From Diphasiastrum complanatum (lineage: Eukaryota; Streptophyta; Lycopodiopsida; Lycopodiales; Lycopodiaceae): a stretch of 64,000 nucleotides of DNA. How positions within the stretch are numbered: position 1 is the stretch's first letter; every line of letters starts with the position of its first letter. The translations under genes were made by a program, and so were the position numbers. A model generated the notes under the pieces. The model was given only the letters and a program-made list of their open reading frames with translations, was not told where the DNA came from and searched no databases. Location: the NCBI GenBank assembly GCA_029204225.1, contig CM055110.1, positions 37,590,960 to 37,654,959 of the forward strand. The letters are read 5' to 3'. Below, one piece after another: positions 35,236 to 45,613 of this stretch.

Positions 35236-35850
35236 TAATCTAAATCTAGCGCACAACATGACAATGTAGCCCTTCAAAATCTTCCCCATTCTCCTTGCTA
35301 GAACATTTCAAACTTAGCATAGCCATGTACTAGCTCTTCTTCAAACTCATTGGAAGATCTCTCACAACAAAAGATTTGCAAACGCCATCACACAAATCCC
35401 TCTTCACAAAAGAAACACAAATCCATAAGAAGCACACTTTCTCCACACACCCCAAGCAAGTTAGGTATGCTCATGCTCACAAGCCCAAGATCATGCATTG
35501 CTCTCATACCAAATCAGATTTTGCATTATAAACTACTAGGGTTTGCTCCAAACAACCATATGAATTTCCACAAGAACAAGATATTACAACATTACTATCG
35601 AAAAGAGCATGTCAACAAACCTAACACACATATACTTCCAAAATGGGGCAATCTATCACTGAAAGAAAGATCTATCATACTTGAAGTGTGTGGCCACACC
35701 ATATGACTTGAACATAATACTGCAATCTAGTGAACTACCTAGAAGGTTGCCTATTTATGTCATAAATAGCACTCAAGTTCCCATCATCTTGGGATATTTA
35801 TACACACATGAAAACCAGTAGCTCAATTTATCACGACCCAAGATCTAAGG
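34650..35850 (-). repeat. retroelement debris duplicated with AKR copy 3
   Basis: Counterpart of 8650-9720 in the same order and orientation relative to the AKR gene. Includes a (CT)n-(CA)n microsatellite (35152-35233) where the other copy has only a short CA run, and a minus-strand PBS-like TGGTATGAGAGC at 35500-35511. Confidence 0.7.
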
Positions 35851-35914
35851 AGAGAGCAGACTATCATCTTCTTGAGTAGGTCCGAATGAAAAGCCTAGAC
35901 TCTAGAGGTAAGCC

Positions 35915-38103
35915 TCAGAGATCTCCATCCCATAGTTCTTGGACGGTCTTATAAGGCCCACTGGTAGGATTGCAAAACATCTCTGCAAGGACTGTCCGCC
36001 GTTGCTCAATTCTACTTATTTCGTTCATGTCATCTTCAGATAGCTCCCAGCTGAATATTTCAAAGTTTTCTGCAACTCGTTTTGGATTGAAGCTTCTGGG
36101 CAGCACAATGGCTCCAGTCTGCACTCCCCAACGTAATGCAACCTGAAGAGGAAAATCGTCACTGTGACATACTTGAAATTTGAATTAAGAAAAATAGACG
36201 GATGGTACTTGGTACATTATCAACTCAGCTAAATATATTCCATTTGTTTACTTCAAGCCTGTGAAAGTGCAAAATGAAAATGACTGAAGTAATTCTAGAA
36301 TATCACCTGAGCTGGTGTCTTCCCATGCTTTTTAGCAATGCTTTCAACAATAGGATTAGTTATGACATCCTTTGTACCATAAAAAGACCCTGGAGATCCA
36401 AGTGGTGACCACCCACTCACAAGAATCCCCTTGGCATCACAAAATGGTTTCAGTTTCTTTTGTTGCCACACGGGATGCCTCTCAACCTGCATAAGATTAG
36501 ATAAGCAGCTGAATCTTGTCAAAATATCAATGTGTTGACGTTATGCAGTAGTCAGACATTCCAAACCTTACACTGACAAAGACAGATGTTGATGTAGCCG
36601 CATCCAGTGTAATTGCATATAAAAACAGATACTCTTAGAATGCAATGGTTTTAAGAACGCAAGGTATAAAACCATCCACTAATCTAGATGCAAAATTTAC
36701 TGAAAAGTGTCTCAAGAAAATAGTACAAGCCTTTCTCCTACTTAAAAAATGTTAAATTTTATCAGAGTAAGGGATTTTATTCCATCAAATACGTGAACTT
36801 TCAAGTGAGCAGATTCTATTTTGAAAATGCTTCTTAGTGTCATCAGATACCTGATTGACAGATGGAACAATCTTCGCATAGTCAAGTAAGCTTGTCAATT
36901 TTTCTACCGTGAAGTTACTGACACCAATGGCATGGACTAGTCCTACTTGTACACAACTTTCCAGAGCTTGCCAAGTTGCCTTGATGTCAAGAGGTAGAAA
37001 GTCATCTTCTTTGACCTGGAATTCCAAACCCTTTTTGAACTTCAAAGGCCAGTGGATTAAGTACAGGTCAATGTATTCCAGCTGCAAAAGACTGAAACAT
37101 CATTTAATCACTAGGCTGAAAGTCAAATGGCAAGGGCTTCTTGCGGAGGTTCATACTAAACACGCAAACCAGTAGACATAATTTGATAAAAGTATGCCAA
37201 AATTACATTCAAAGGATTTTCAAGTCATTTGTCCATCTGGATCCACTAATAAGACACTTGATAATCCTTAATATACACTTTGCAATACTGGCCTATCCAT
37301 GGCAGTAAACTTTCACATAATTCAATTACTTCCAGACCTCATGCTAGGTTTTGAAAAGCATGTATCCACAAGCAATTAAATTTTTAAAAAGAACGTAGTA
37401 CCTGAGACTCTTCTTTACTGTTGATAACACATCTTCAGGTTCATGTTCTGAATTCCACAATTTAGAGGTGATAAACACCTCCTCTCTTCTCACTAGCCCA
37501 CTCTTGAACGCTTCGGCTAAGGCTTCACCTAGAGCTGCTTCAGTCCCATAAATGGTGGCTGTATCAAAGTGCCTGTAACCCACCTACAAACACATTCAAA
37601 TCATTTTAAATGACATATAGCCACTTTGGCACTGTTGCTACAAGGCTGTAGATCATTACCAAGAAAACAATCAATAGTTTCCGAAAATCATCTTCGCATA
37701 AGAAATTTAGTGGTCGTGGTATATTATCTTGCTACAAACAGCAATAGTCTCTTTCGAAATTGCTAGTTGAATTTCAAACTTCCTAAGTTCAACTGAAATT
37801 ACTTCCTGCTATGAACGTGTTGTGAAAGAGAAAGACCACCATAGTGAGGAAACTCAGAACGTGACTAAATTACTCTCCAATGAGAGAGCGCTTAAAATTT
37901 AATGTGCAGACACTGCTCACAGGAACAACGAATCCGATATCAGATGGACATGAAAGAAGAAAAAGCAAATTTGGTGAGAATCCGACCTTGATGGCCTGCA
38001 GGACAGCTTCAACAACATGTGATCTATTACCTCCCAGGCCCAGCCCAATTGCAGGGATAGATTTCCCTGTGCTCAGGAGAAAGTTTAGCACAGTAGACGC
38101 CAT
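35915..38103 (-). CDS. AKR4-like aldo-keto reductase, copy 3
   Basis: Exons 37987-38103, 37402-37583, 36851-37091, 36307-36486 and 35915-36142, all GT-AG with phases 0, 2, 0, 0, giving 315 aa. Exon 3 is taken from TTTCAG at 37092-37097, not the nearer TTGCAG, because only that keeps the frame. The catalytic tetrad is complete (FDTATIYGTE, ITSKLW, LIHWPLKF). The N-terminus MASTVLNFLLSTGKSIPAIG has no transit peptide, so it should be cytosolic and NADPH-dependent, reducing a carbonyl substrate that cannot be deduced. C-terminal cofactor motif LPRSFNPKR has Arg in place of the usual Lys. No lesion was found. The only amino acid difference I saw from copy 4 is Thr for Ile in RRTVLAEMF. Confidence 0.92.
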
Positions 38104-38110
38104 TTAACTA

Positions 38111-38530
38111 AGAGCAGAAGGATATCTGAAGTGCATAAACTAAAATACTTATAGTAATATTAAATAAGATCCGTGTCCAAGAAGCTTTCTTTTTGTTGTG
38201 GGCCTTTAGGGTTTGACTAGAAGAGCAGAAGGATATCTGAAGTGCATAACTAAAATACTTATAGTAATATTAAATAAGATCCGTGTCCAAGAAGCTTTTT
38301 TTTTGTTGTGGGCCTTTAGGGTTTGACTAGAAGAGCAGAAGGATATCTGAAGTGCATAACTAAAATACTTATAGTAATATTAAATAAGATCCGTGTCCAA
38401 AAAGCTTTCTTTTTGTTGTGGGCCTTTAGGGTTTGACTACAAGAGCAGAAGGATATCTGAAGTGCATAAACTAAAATACTTATAGTAATATTAAATAAGA
38501 TCCGTGTCCAAGAAGCTTTCTTTTTGTTGT
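38111..38530 (-). repeat. four-unit 110-bp tandem repeat upstream of AKR copy 3
   Basis: Units begin near 38111, 38222, 38332 and 38442 (AGAGCAGAAGGATATCTGAA); the last unit is truncated. The first unit starts about 8 bp from the ATG, so the 5' UTR and core promoter must lie inside the repeat or start within it. On the minus strand each unit contains TATTTAATATTACTATAAGT, with TATA-like CTATAAGTA, and a CCCTAAAGGCCCAC word in all but the last. Confidence 0.9.
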
Positions 38531-38708
38531 AGTGTGCCTTTGACTATAAGAGAAGAAGATACGATATCGGATCACATTTCTAAAAGATACAAAATCATAC
38601 AATGGTGAGAAACAGGAAAAGCCTACTTTGTCCACCAAAACAATGGAAAAATGTTTGAGAACTTGTTTGTCCGTCACAGCGACGTGAGTTGGTTAGAGTG
38701 GTTTATTG

Positions 38709-39336
38709 TGTTGGAGGATGCAAGCTAAGTACAAAGCGGCTACGTCCGAAAAGGCATAAAAAAGAGTGCATTTGTCCCATAAACAAATGGAGACTATAAC
38801 AGAACCCACATATAAGCTCATTGTAGACAATGTCCCCTTGTAGCAACCCTTTGAGAGTCAAAGGAGAATGATGGCGGGTGGCAAGGCGGTGGGGATGGGA
38901 TTCCGCACGCGGATTGCAGGCGTGTACGACGCGCCACATCGCCTACTGGACCGCTCTCTGCTGCCGACAAAACTCTAAGTTGGTATCAGAGCAAGTGTTT
39001 TGGTCCTGAACGAGCAAGTGGAGGTTTCCTTTGCCCTGTGCTCGCTTGAGTGGGGGTGTTGGAGGATGCAAGCTGCACACAAAGTGGCTGCATCCGAAAA
39101 GGCACCAAAAAGAGTGCATTCGTCCCATAAGCAAATGAAGACAATAACAAAACCCACATATAAGTTCATTGTAGACAATGTACCCTTGTCCCCTAGTACC
39201 AGCCCTTTTGGGGTCAAAGGGAAATGATGGCGGGTGGCTAGGTGGTGGGGATGGGATCCCGCACGCGGCCTTCAGGCGTGCACGACGCACCACATCGTCT
39301 ACTAGACCACTCTCCGCTGCTGACAAAACTATGAGT
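38709..39336 (+). mobile_element. TRIM-like miniature LTR retrotransposon
   Basis: Two direct repeats, 38709-38980 (272 bp) and 39057-39336 (about 280 bp), begin TGTTGGAGGATGCAAGC and are clearly homologous throughout. Between them are only 76 bp, starting with a perfect TGGTATCAGAGC primer binding site (38981-38992) and ending in GAGTGGGGG, a short polypurine-like tract. That is the architecture of a terminal-repeat retrotransposon in miniature, with no coding capacity. No target-site duplication was recognised at the ends, and the repeat ends (AAACT..GAGT) are not clean TG...CA. Confidence 0.8.
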
Positions 39337-40125
39337 TCTCCTCTACTCTTCTAAATCCTATTTTAATTTGCCTCCATTCATGCTGCGTGTTTACTCATGT
39401 TGTTGCACGGTATGCATATTTATATGTAAAATAAGACATGCAAAAAACTCGACTGTCTGCATAAATACAAGTAAATTTCCACAGGCAAAAAAGGCGAAAA
39501 ATGAGACACTGTGTTTTTACACGTGATTTGTGACAGGCGAAAAAGACGACACTGCCTTACAAAATGCCGAAGGTGCCCTAGGAAAAGCGAAGGCACCTTG
39601 TAAATCGAATCCTAAGGCATTTTGTTAGAGTGTCACATTTTTCGCATCATCACGAACGTTCATTTTAGCAAAGGCTGACGCGCCTTATCAAGCTCATCCC
39701 ATGCAACTGTGCTAACAGATTTGACAACAATAGCAGCTATCCACGATCTCCTACAGACAGCACATCCATTTTGTACTTGCTTTATCTGCACATCTATAAA
39801 ATTGTATATATATTGAATAACACTTGCGTATTCAAAAAGTGTGTGTGAAAATAATAGCATCAGAAGCTTATCAGAGATAGACGAAGTAGATGCCTTGCGC
39901 ATTGATTCTTTTGTATTGTTAATAACAGGTTCATTCCTTTAGAATTAGCTTTGTAGAGCACGCGGTTTCATCCGCTATTGTCTTGTGCTCCATAGCATTA
40001 TTGACATATATATTTTGCTATACTTAATCTGATAACAGCTCTGTTTTGTTTAGCGTTCAGATTTGTGTCAATATTGCTATGCTTTTCTACATTCTGTCTG
40101 ACTCTCTTATTGCTCAATCTAATCT
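39337..40125. other. no recognisable gene; short AAGGCACC-type repeat piece
   Basis: Near 39535-39620 it has GAAGGTGCC / GAAGGCACC words like those in the LTRs at 15.1-15.5 and 54.8-55.3 kb, probably a small piece of that LTR family. A minus-strand 80-aa frame (39660-39902) has no known domain. Confidence 0.4.
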
Positions 40126-40285
40126 GTTCTTAGCGAATTATTATTAGTCTAGCTGTTGGCGACTAATATTTAGTCTTGCCTTTCGCGACTAATTCGTGAT
40201 TGATTATCAGTGGAGCTCTGTCTAGCTCTTCGCGACTAATAATTTGTCTAGCTCTTCGCGACAAATTATTCTTCTGATGTTTTGT
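40126..40285 (+). repeat. degenerate TTCGCGACTAAT minisatellite
   Basis: TAGCTxTTCGCGACTAATxATT-like words recur about four to five times (near 40130, 40165, 40190, 40230 and 40260), the last two in near-perfect tandem of about 31 bp. No coding role seen. Confidence 0.7.
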
Positions 40286-40795
40286 TGCTTAATGTTTGGC
40301 TACGTAATCTATCACTAACATTCTGTTCGCTTCTGATAGACGTAGTCATGCTTAGGGAAAGAGTAATATAGCTCATTCCGTTACGCACAAATAGTTTCCG
40401 TTCGAGTTCGTTTCTCGTTCGAGTTTCGTGTTCGTTTCTTTTCAAGCTATTTCAGTCACATGTGGATTCTGGAGGAATCTGCCAGATAAGAATGTGTTTA
40501 TGTACTTGAGTCATAGTGAGATTATTCACATATGTGCACGATTAATCTTGTATGAATCTACTGTGTATTCCTGGTTACTAGGGTTATTTGGTGCACTTAA
40601 CCTAGTCGGTGAACATGAACATATGATCAAGTATTGTTTTGACAGATACTTTTGTTCCCAATTGGACCTACTGGCCTCTACGGTCTTAGTGAGGATTTCA
40701 AATAAGATTTTATTGGTGGACTTAGCTTGTCCATTGCATCGCGGATAATAAGGGACACTTTTCCTATGTACCTTTAAGAAAGTGGATAGTAAGTG
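40286..40795 (+). other. unrecognised 106-aa open frame, probably not a gene
   Basis: 40428-40748 is open (MFVSFQAISVTCGFW...) but has no domain or homologous copy in the window. I keep it only as a possibility. Confidence 0.2.
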
Positions 40796-41050
40796 TTAGA
40801 TCACAACATATAAGAAGTGTATTCTCCTATCACTAACAATTTCTAATGAGCACCCAAAACGTACTATAACCTGCTCATAAAGGAATTTAGTAGTGGATTT
40901 TGCATCTGCAGCAATTCTGTAGGAAAGATCAAGCCTACATGCGTGATAGATGATGGATCTTCCACTATCGAATCCCTCTTGAAACCATATTGTAACACTC
41001 AAGAAATGGGGCACTACATGTAGCCTACTAATATCATCTATTGGAGTCAT
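40796..41050 (-). pseudogene. Ty3/gypsy integrase core fragment
   Basis: Minus-strand frame ends AADAKSTTKFLYEQVIVRFG and CSLEIVSDRRIHFL. Intact gypsy integrases read TTAKFLYENIITRFG...SDQGTHF at this point, with the second catalytic Asp in SDQG; the Asp is kept here but QGT is RRI. Upstream residues are poorly conserved. An isolated fragment. Confidence 0.65.
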
Positions 41051-41640
41051 AGTTTAGCAACGATTGATTGTGTTAATGTAGAATATTGTTTCTTAAATAC
41101 TGGTAGTTCAGATAATGAAGACGGTCCAGGTGAACCATCAATCACTTTGGACACTCTCATCTTTAATGTCTGATTCATTGAAATCCTCCCACACAATGAT
41201 GAGTTGTTAAACGTTGGCTACTGACTAATGAATCAATTTCGTTGTATGTAGATGAAGAAAGTGTCTTACAATCCCATCCACCCCACGACCTAGAAGAAAT
41301 TTTTGACATGGCTATTTTAGAATATATAGGAGCGCTTTCACAACGTCTTATCCCAAAATCTCCCAAGCCATTATCGCCATTAGCAACAACAAGCAGGGCC
41401 AAGACTGAGCCTATTAAGACTTACCGTGTCAATAAACCTACCTTAGAGTGGGACATCCATGAATCGGAGTAACTTTTCGAGTTAGATGAGTTCCTTCTGC
41501 ATGAAGTACTAGCTGGAGATGAGGCTTCTTCCTTCTTAGACGGCCTCAGCGGTTATAATATGATAGAAATAGCACTTGAAGCATGACTGTACGTATAGCA
41601 CATTGGTTGTTATTACTTCGAGAATTTGAGTTTTGAGTTG
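41051..41640 (+). other. unrecognised sequence left of the gypsy fragment
   Basis: A 76-aa plus-strand frame (41242-41472) with HDLEEIFDMAILEYIGALSQ and a following acidic stretch is of unknown origin; it could be RNase H-side sequence of the same gypsy element. Confidence 0.3.
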
Positions 41641-42300
41641 TTGTTAGAAGAGGTTCACAACATTTTTTAGCTGATCATCTTTCACGAATCCCTAGCAATG
41701 ACAAACCAACGGAAGGTGTTAATGATGACCTTCTTGATGCTATCTTGTTTCAAGTAGATTACACCCCTGTTTGGGCTTGTGACATCACTGAATACCTTAC
41801 TATTGGCCAAATGGATCCCAATCTACCTAAACCAACTCAGCGAGTATTGATTTACATGTTTGCTCCCTACACCCTCGTTGCCGAACAACTATATAAAAAA
41901 GAGACGGATGAGATTATTCATTAGTGTCTCACTGAGGGAGAAACAACACCCATCATTTCCCTAACTCATGAAGGAAGTGGTGGTAGACATTTCTCATCTG
42001 AGACAACATGGTGAAAAATATTGTTGGTCGGGTTTTGGTGGCCAAACTTATTTCAGGATACACATCAATTTCTAATGGCATGCGATGTATGTCAACGTGC
42101 AAAATGACCTCAATTCAAGGATTTCATGTCATTAAATCCCATATTGTCCGACCAAGTATTTTTCAAATGGGGAATTGACTATGTGTGGGACGAATTAGCC
42201 CAACTGCTAGATTCACTCAATCTCGATATATTATAGCAGCCACCCACTATTGCACCGAGTGGGCCGAAGCTCGTGCTAAAATGATGATCATAACAGTTTG
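41641..42300 (+). pseudogene. Ty3/gypsy RNase H end and integrase fragment
   Basis: Reads HFLADHLSRIPSNDKPTEGV (end of RNase H), then QLYKKETDEIIH, a TAG, CLTEGETTPIISLTHEGSGG, a WWPNLF-like block and VCQRAK, which together are the H2C2 zinc-binding N-terminus of integrase. After a frame change it reaches ARFTQSRYIIAATHYCTEWA, the start of the core. Stops and at least two frameshifts make it dead. It has the opposite orientation to the integrase fragment at 40796-41050. Confidence 0.7.
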
Positions 42301-43400
42301 TGACATTGGCGAATAAAGTGGAGCAGTTGGCAAATAAAGACAAATAAAAATGAGTAATCAGTTCTTTACTCGTCAGTCTGGTACAAGATAGATTTAGTAT
42401 TGTACTTGCTACTGTATAGATGGCAAGTAAAGATACTGAACATATTTTAAAAAATCTCTACTAATGAATAAATGGAAAAAGACAAGAAAAATAAAAAATG
42501 GGCGAGAATTTCAAATTGGCGAGTAAAGACAAATAAAGACGAGTTGAAAAATAAATTTTTGTCTTTACTTGCCAATTTGAAAAAATACAAAAATTTCACT
42601 GAGAAAAAAAATACAAAAACTGGGTTGGCAAGTGAAAATCACTATAAATGAGTAAACGTGAGTGAAAGCTGTTTACTCGTCAAGCTCACATAATAGGCCT
42701 CTCGGTCTGTTGTGCATACTGGAACAGTGGTGAGTAAAGATAATGGCAAAAAACTTTTGTATTTATTTAAGGTCTTTTACTAGTTTACAATTCCATTTTT
42801 TATGTTTTTTTAATTAAGATTAAATCTTTTCAATGCTTTCTAGATTATTTTTGTAGGGTTTTAAGTTTTTTAGATAAGGTTGTATTATGGTTCTTTTAAG
42901 ATTTAAGACCATTTTTAATAATATTTTTTTTTTCATTTTTTGGAATATCTAGTTTTTTTAAAAGTTACAATTATTTGTACTATCATTTTTTATGTTATTT
43001 TTTTTAAATTTTATTTTGAAAATTAAGTTTTTTTGACACTATATACACTCTTCAACTAGTGGATTCTCCAAAAATTGGGAGCATAAACTCCCATTTTGTA
43101 AAATGGTCACCCAAAAATGGAGATCTTGGGTCTTCTTGAAATCTTATGTCCTGATGACACATGGCATCCCATTTGTCCCATAAGTATTAATGAAATTTGA
43201 CAATGGGAAAAAAACATAAATAAAACTCCCCTGCAATGATAATTTACATTGTCTTTTGAAATTTTTAAGCCTTCATATAACGGAACTACTTACTTCAGAT
43301 TTTCTTGCTACAAATTTTTTTGTTAATACAATATGGTAAATAATTTTTTGCTTTTCTCATGGTCTTTTTAGGAGGGCGAATTTAAAAAAAATCTTTTTTT
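42301..43400. other. AT-rich DNA with GACGAGTAAAGA / TTTACTCGTC words
   Basis: No gene. Between 42300 and 42760 the words ACTCGTC and GAGTAAAGA recur in both orientations (for example near 42370, 42520, 42540, 42660 and 42730), giving weak inverted repeats. The rest is T-rich. Confidence 0.5.
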
Positions 43401-44420
43401 TAATAGTCCCCCCTCCCCGCCACCCGCCGCGGCGTGTGGGTGCGAGGGGGGGTGGGGGGGTTAAATTAAAAATTTAGTTTATTGCAGCGGGTGGAAATGG
43501 GAGGGGAAAATTAAAAAAAAAACGACGGCTGAGGGGGGGGGGGGGGGGGGGGGGGGGGGGCTAGAAATTTAAAATAAAAACAATTTTTTTGAATTCCAAT
43601 CCACACCTGTCGCGGTGGGTGGGCGGGGGGAGGGGAATATAAAAGAAAAAAGTTCCAAAAATTTGAGTCGTCGAAAATTCGAGTCTTTCTAGATATTTTC
43701 GCGAAGGCAGGCATCGCAAAAATTTCGCGATGCCAGGTTGGGTAAGCGAGGGGGGGTGGGGGTGGGGGTGGGCGAGGGGGAGCCAGGCATCACAAAAATT
43801 TCGCGCACGATGCTTGCGCGCGAAATTTTTGCGATGGCAGCCTTCGCGAAAATTTTGTGAAGGCAGGCATCGCGGAATTTTCACGATGCCTTCGCGAAAA
43901 TTTCGCGTTCGATTTGCGAAATTCTCACGATGCCTTCGCAAAATTTTTGCGAAGGCACTGCGAAATTTTAAAAATTTTATAGGTGGGCGCGAGGGAGGAA
44001 TAAATTATAAATTTAGTTTATTGCAGTGTGTGGGCAGGGCGCGGGAAAAAAAAAACGACGGGTGGGAGGCACTAGAAATTTAAAACAAAAACATTTTATT
44101 TGAATTCCAACACTCACCCGCAGCGGCGGTGGGCGGGGGGAGAGGAATATAAAAAAAAATTCCAAGTAATTCGAGTCATTCCAAAAATTCAAGTCGTCGA
44201 AAATTCGAATCTTTCTAGAAAAATTCGAGTCTTTCTAGAAATTTTCAAGTAGGCATCGCGAAATTTTTGTGATGTCTGCCTTCGTGAAATTTTTGTGATG
44301 TCGCGGCGGGTGGGCGAGGGGGAGCCAGGCATTGCAAAAAATTTTGCACGTAGGCATTGCAAAAATTTCGCGAAGGCTGCCATCGCGAAATTGTCGCGCT
44401 CGATTTCAAACAACTCGCTT
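43401..44420. repeat. duplicated GC/poly-purine block with G28 tract and CGCGAAATTT palindromes
   Basis: Two related units, roughly 43440-43990 and 44005-44400, share TTTAGTTTATTGCAG, AACGACGG, TAGAAATTTAAAAxAAAAAC, GTGGGCGGGGGGAG and TCGAAAATTCGAxTCTTTCTAGA in order. The first contains an uninterrupted run of 28 G (43533-43560). Both end in an array of self-complementary words such as GCATCGCAAAAATTTCGCGA, giving many short hairpins (43690-43960, 44250-44400). No coding sequence is credible here. Confidence 0.8.
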
Positions 44421-45143
44421 TTTTCAAATGAGGCTCAAATTTTCGACGACTCGAATTTCCTATAGTTCGAATTTCTGACGGCTCTAATTAGAAAAAATGT
44501 TTTTAAAACTCCCCCGCCCTTTTAAACGACTTTTTTTTCTTAAAGCTCTTTTGATAAATTGTTGAAGCTTGAAGTTCATTGTTTCAATGATTATTTTCAT
44601 TCTTTCAAGTTCAAACCTTTAAGACATGTTTGCTCATATCTTGTAATAGCTCGCAACCCATACTATAAGTATCAACTAACATGTTCAGTTGAAATAGAAT
44701 TTGTTCCCGACCTACATGGTTCGTTCCTCCAGTACATGTTATTTGGTACTATGGTAGTTGGTGAAGCAAGCAGCTCCACCATTCCAAATCATGTTGCTAG
44801 CTATAGAAAATATGTTTCTTGTAGGTAGCTGGCTTGGGATTCCAGAGGTAGAGGCTATTTCCAAAGTCCCACCAAAAAAATTTGTCATTGATATCACTAT
44901 ATATATCCCACTAAGCTTTTATAAACTGGCCATTTATGCATTCTTTTTGGCAAAAATCCAAGAAGCATAACTAAGATGATGGGCCCATGTCAGTTGTGTT
45001 CGAGATGAGAGTCTGTAATCTTTCTAAATTGCAATAATGCATTATTTTCGGTTTTGTTCTTGAAAGCCAAGTTTTAAGGTTTTGCTCTCGATAACCTCTA
45101 GTAAGCAAACAACGACATATCTAATGCAAGTACAATCCATGAA

Positions 45144-45150
<7 letters not shown>
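44421..45150. other. no recognisable gene
   Basis: Short plus-strand frames (44559-44828, 44758-44970) show no known domain. They may be diverged upstream parts of the hAT remnant that follows, but nothing in them supports this directly. Confidence 0.3.
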
Positions 45151-45224
<74 letters not shown>

Positions 45225-45231
45225 TACATAC
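45151..45231 (+). repeat. (CT)n-(CA)n compound microsatellite
   Basis: About 17 CT units followed by about 19 CA units and a short CATA run. Very like the compound microsatellite at 35152-35233, but the flanks differ. Confidence 0.95.
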
Positions 45232-45287
45232 ATAGACACACACAACCACCTAAAATTATATTATTGTTTGTTGGCTTTCTAATTAGG

Positions 45288-45540
45288 ACTACACGAAATC
45301 CATTTGTGCAAATGGGTGGTCCTAAAAATCACTTATGGCAATATGTGGAGCGCCTAGATTTATCACAAAGGGGGCCAAACGTTTCTATGAGATGCAAATT
45401 TTGTAGCAAAGCGTTTGTAGGTGGAGTGTATAGAATCAAGGCCCATCTTACCGGGGAATCAGGTTGCTCTCTCTCTCTCGCTATGCTATCTCTCTATTCT
45501 GTCCGCTGCTGCATGAATTCTCTGAAATACATTAAGACTA
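45288..45540 (+). pseudogene. hAT-type transposase BED zinc finger, truncated
   Basis: After a possible acceptor (TAATTAG ending at 45287) the frame reads HLWQYVERLDLSQRGPNVSM, then RCKFCSKAFVGGVYRIKAHL and TGESG. The aromatic start, CxxC and the His-Leu-xGxxG end are those of a BED finger, which in plants is the N-terminal DNA-binding domain of hAT transposases. The catalytic domain is absent: at about 45540 the sequence changes to the AKR copy 4 downstream region. So this is a fragment, and the boundary is a duplication breakpoint. Confidence 0.7.
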
Positions 45541-45613
45541 GAATGAATGCGAGAGCAGACTATGATCTTCTTGAGTAGATCTGAATGAAAAGTCTAGACT
45601 CCAGAGGTAAGCC

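Noticed and set aside
36909-37175. An 88-aa plus-strand frame repeated identically at 46574-46840
   Set aside because: It is the antisense of AKR exon 3 and is conserved only because the gene is.
37880-38107. A plus-strand 75-aa frame, also at 47545-47772
   Set aside because: Antisense of AKR exon 1 and intron 1; no independent evidence of coding.
38111-38530. Regular 110-bp spacing reminiscent of a CRISPR array
   Set aside because: The repeats are contiguous with no unique spacers, and the genome is eukaryotic; it is a tandem minisatellite.
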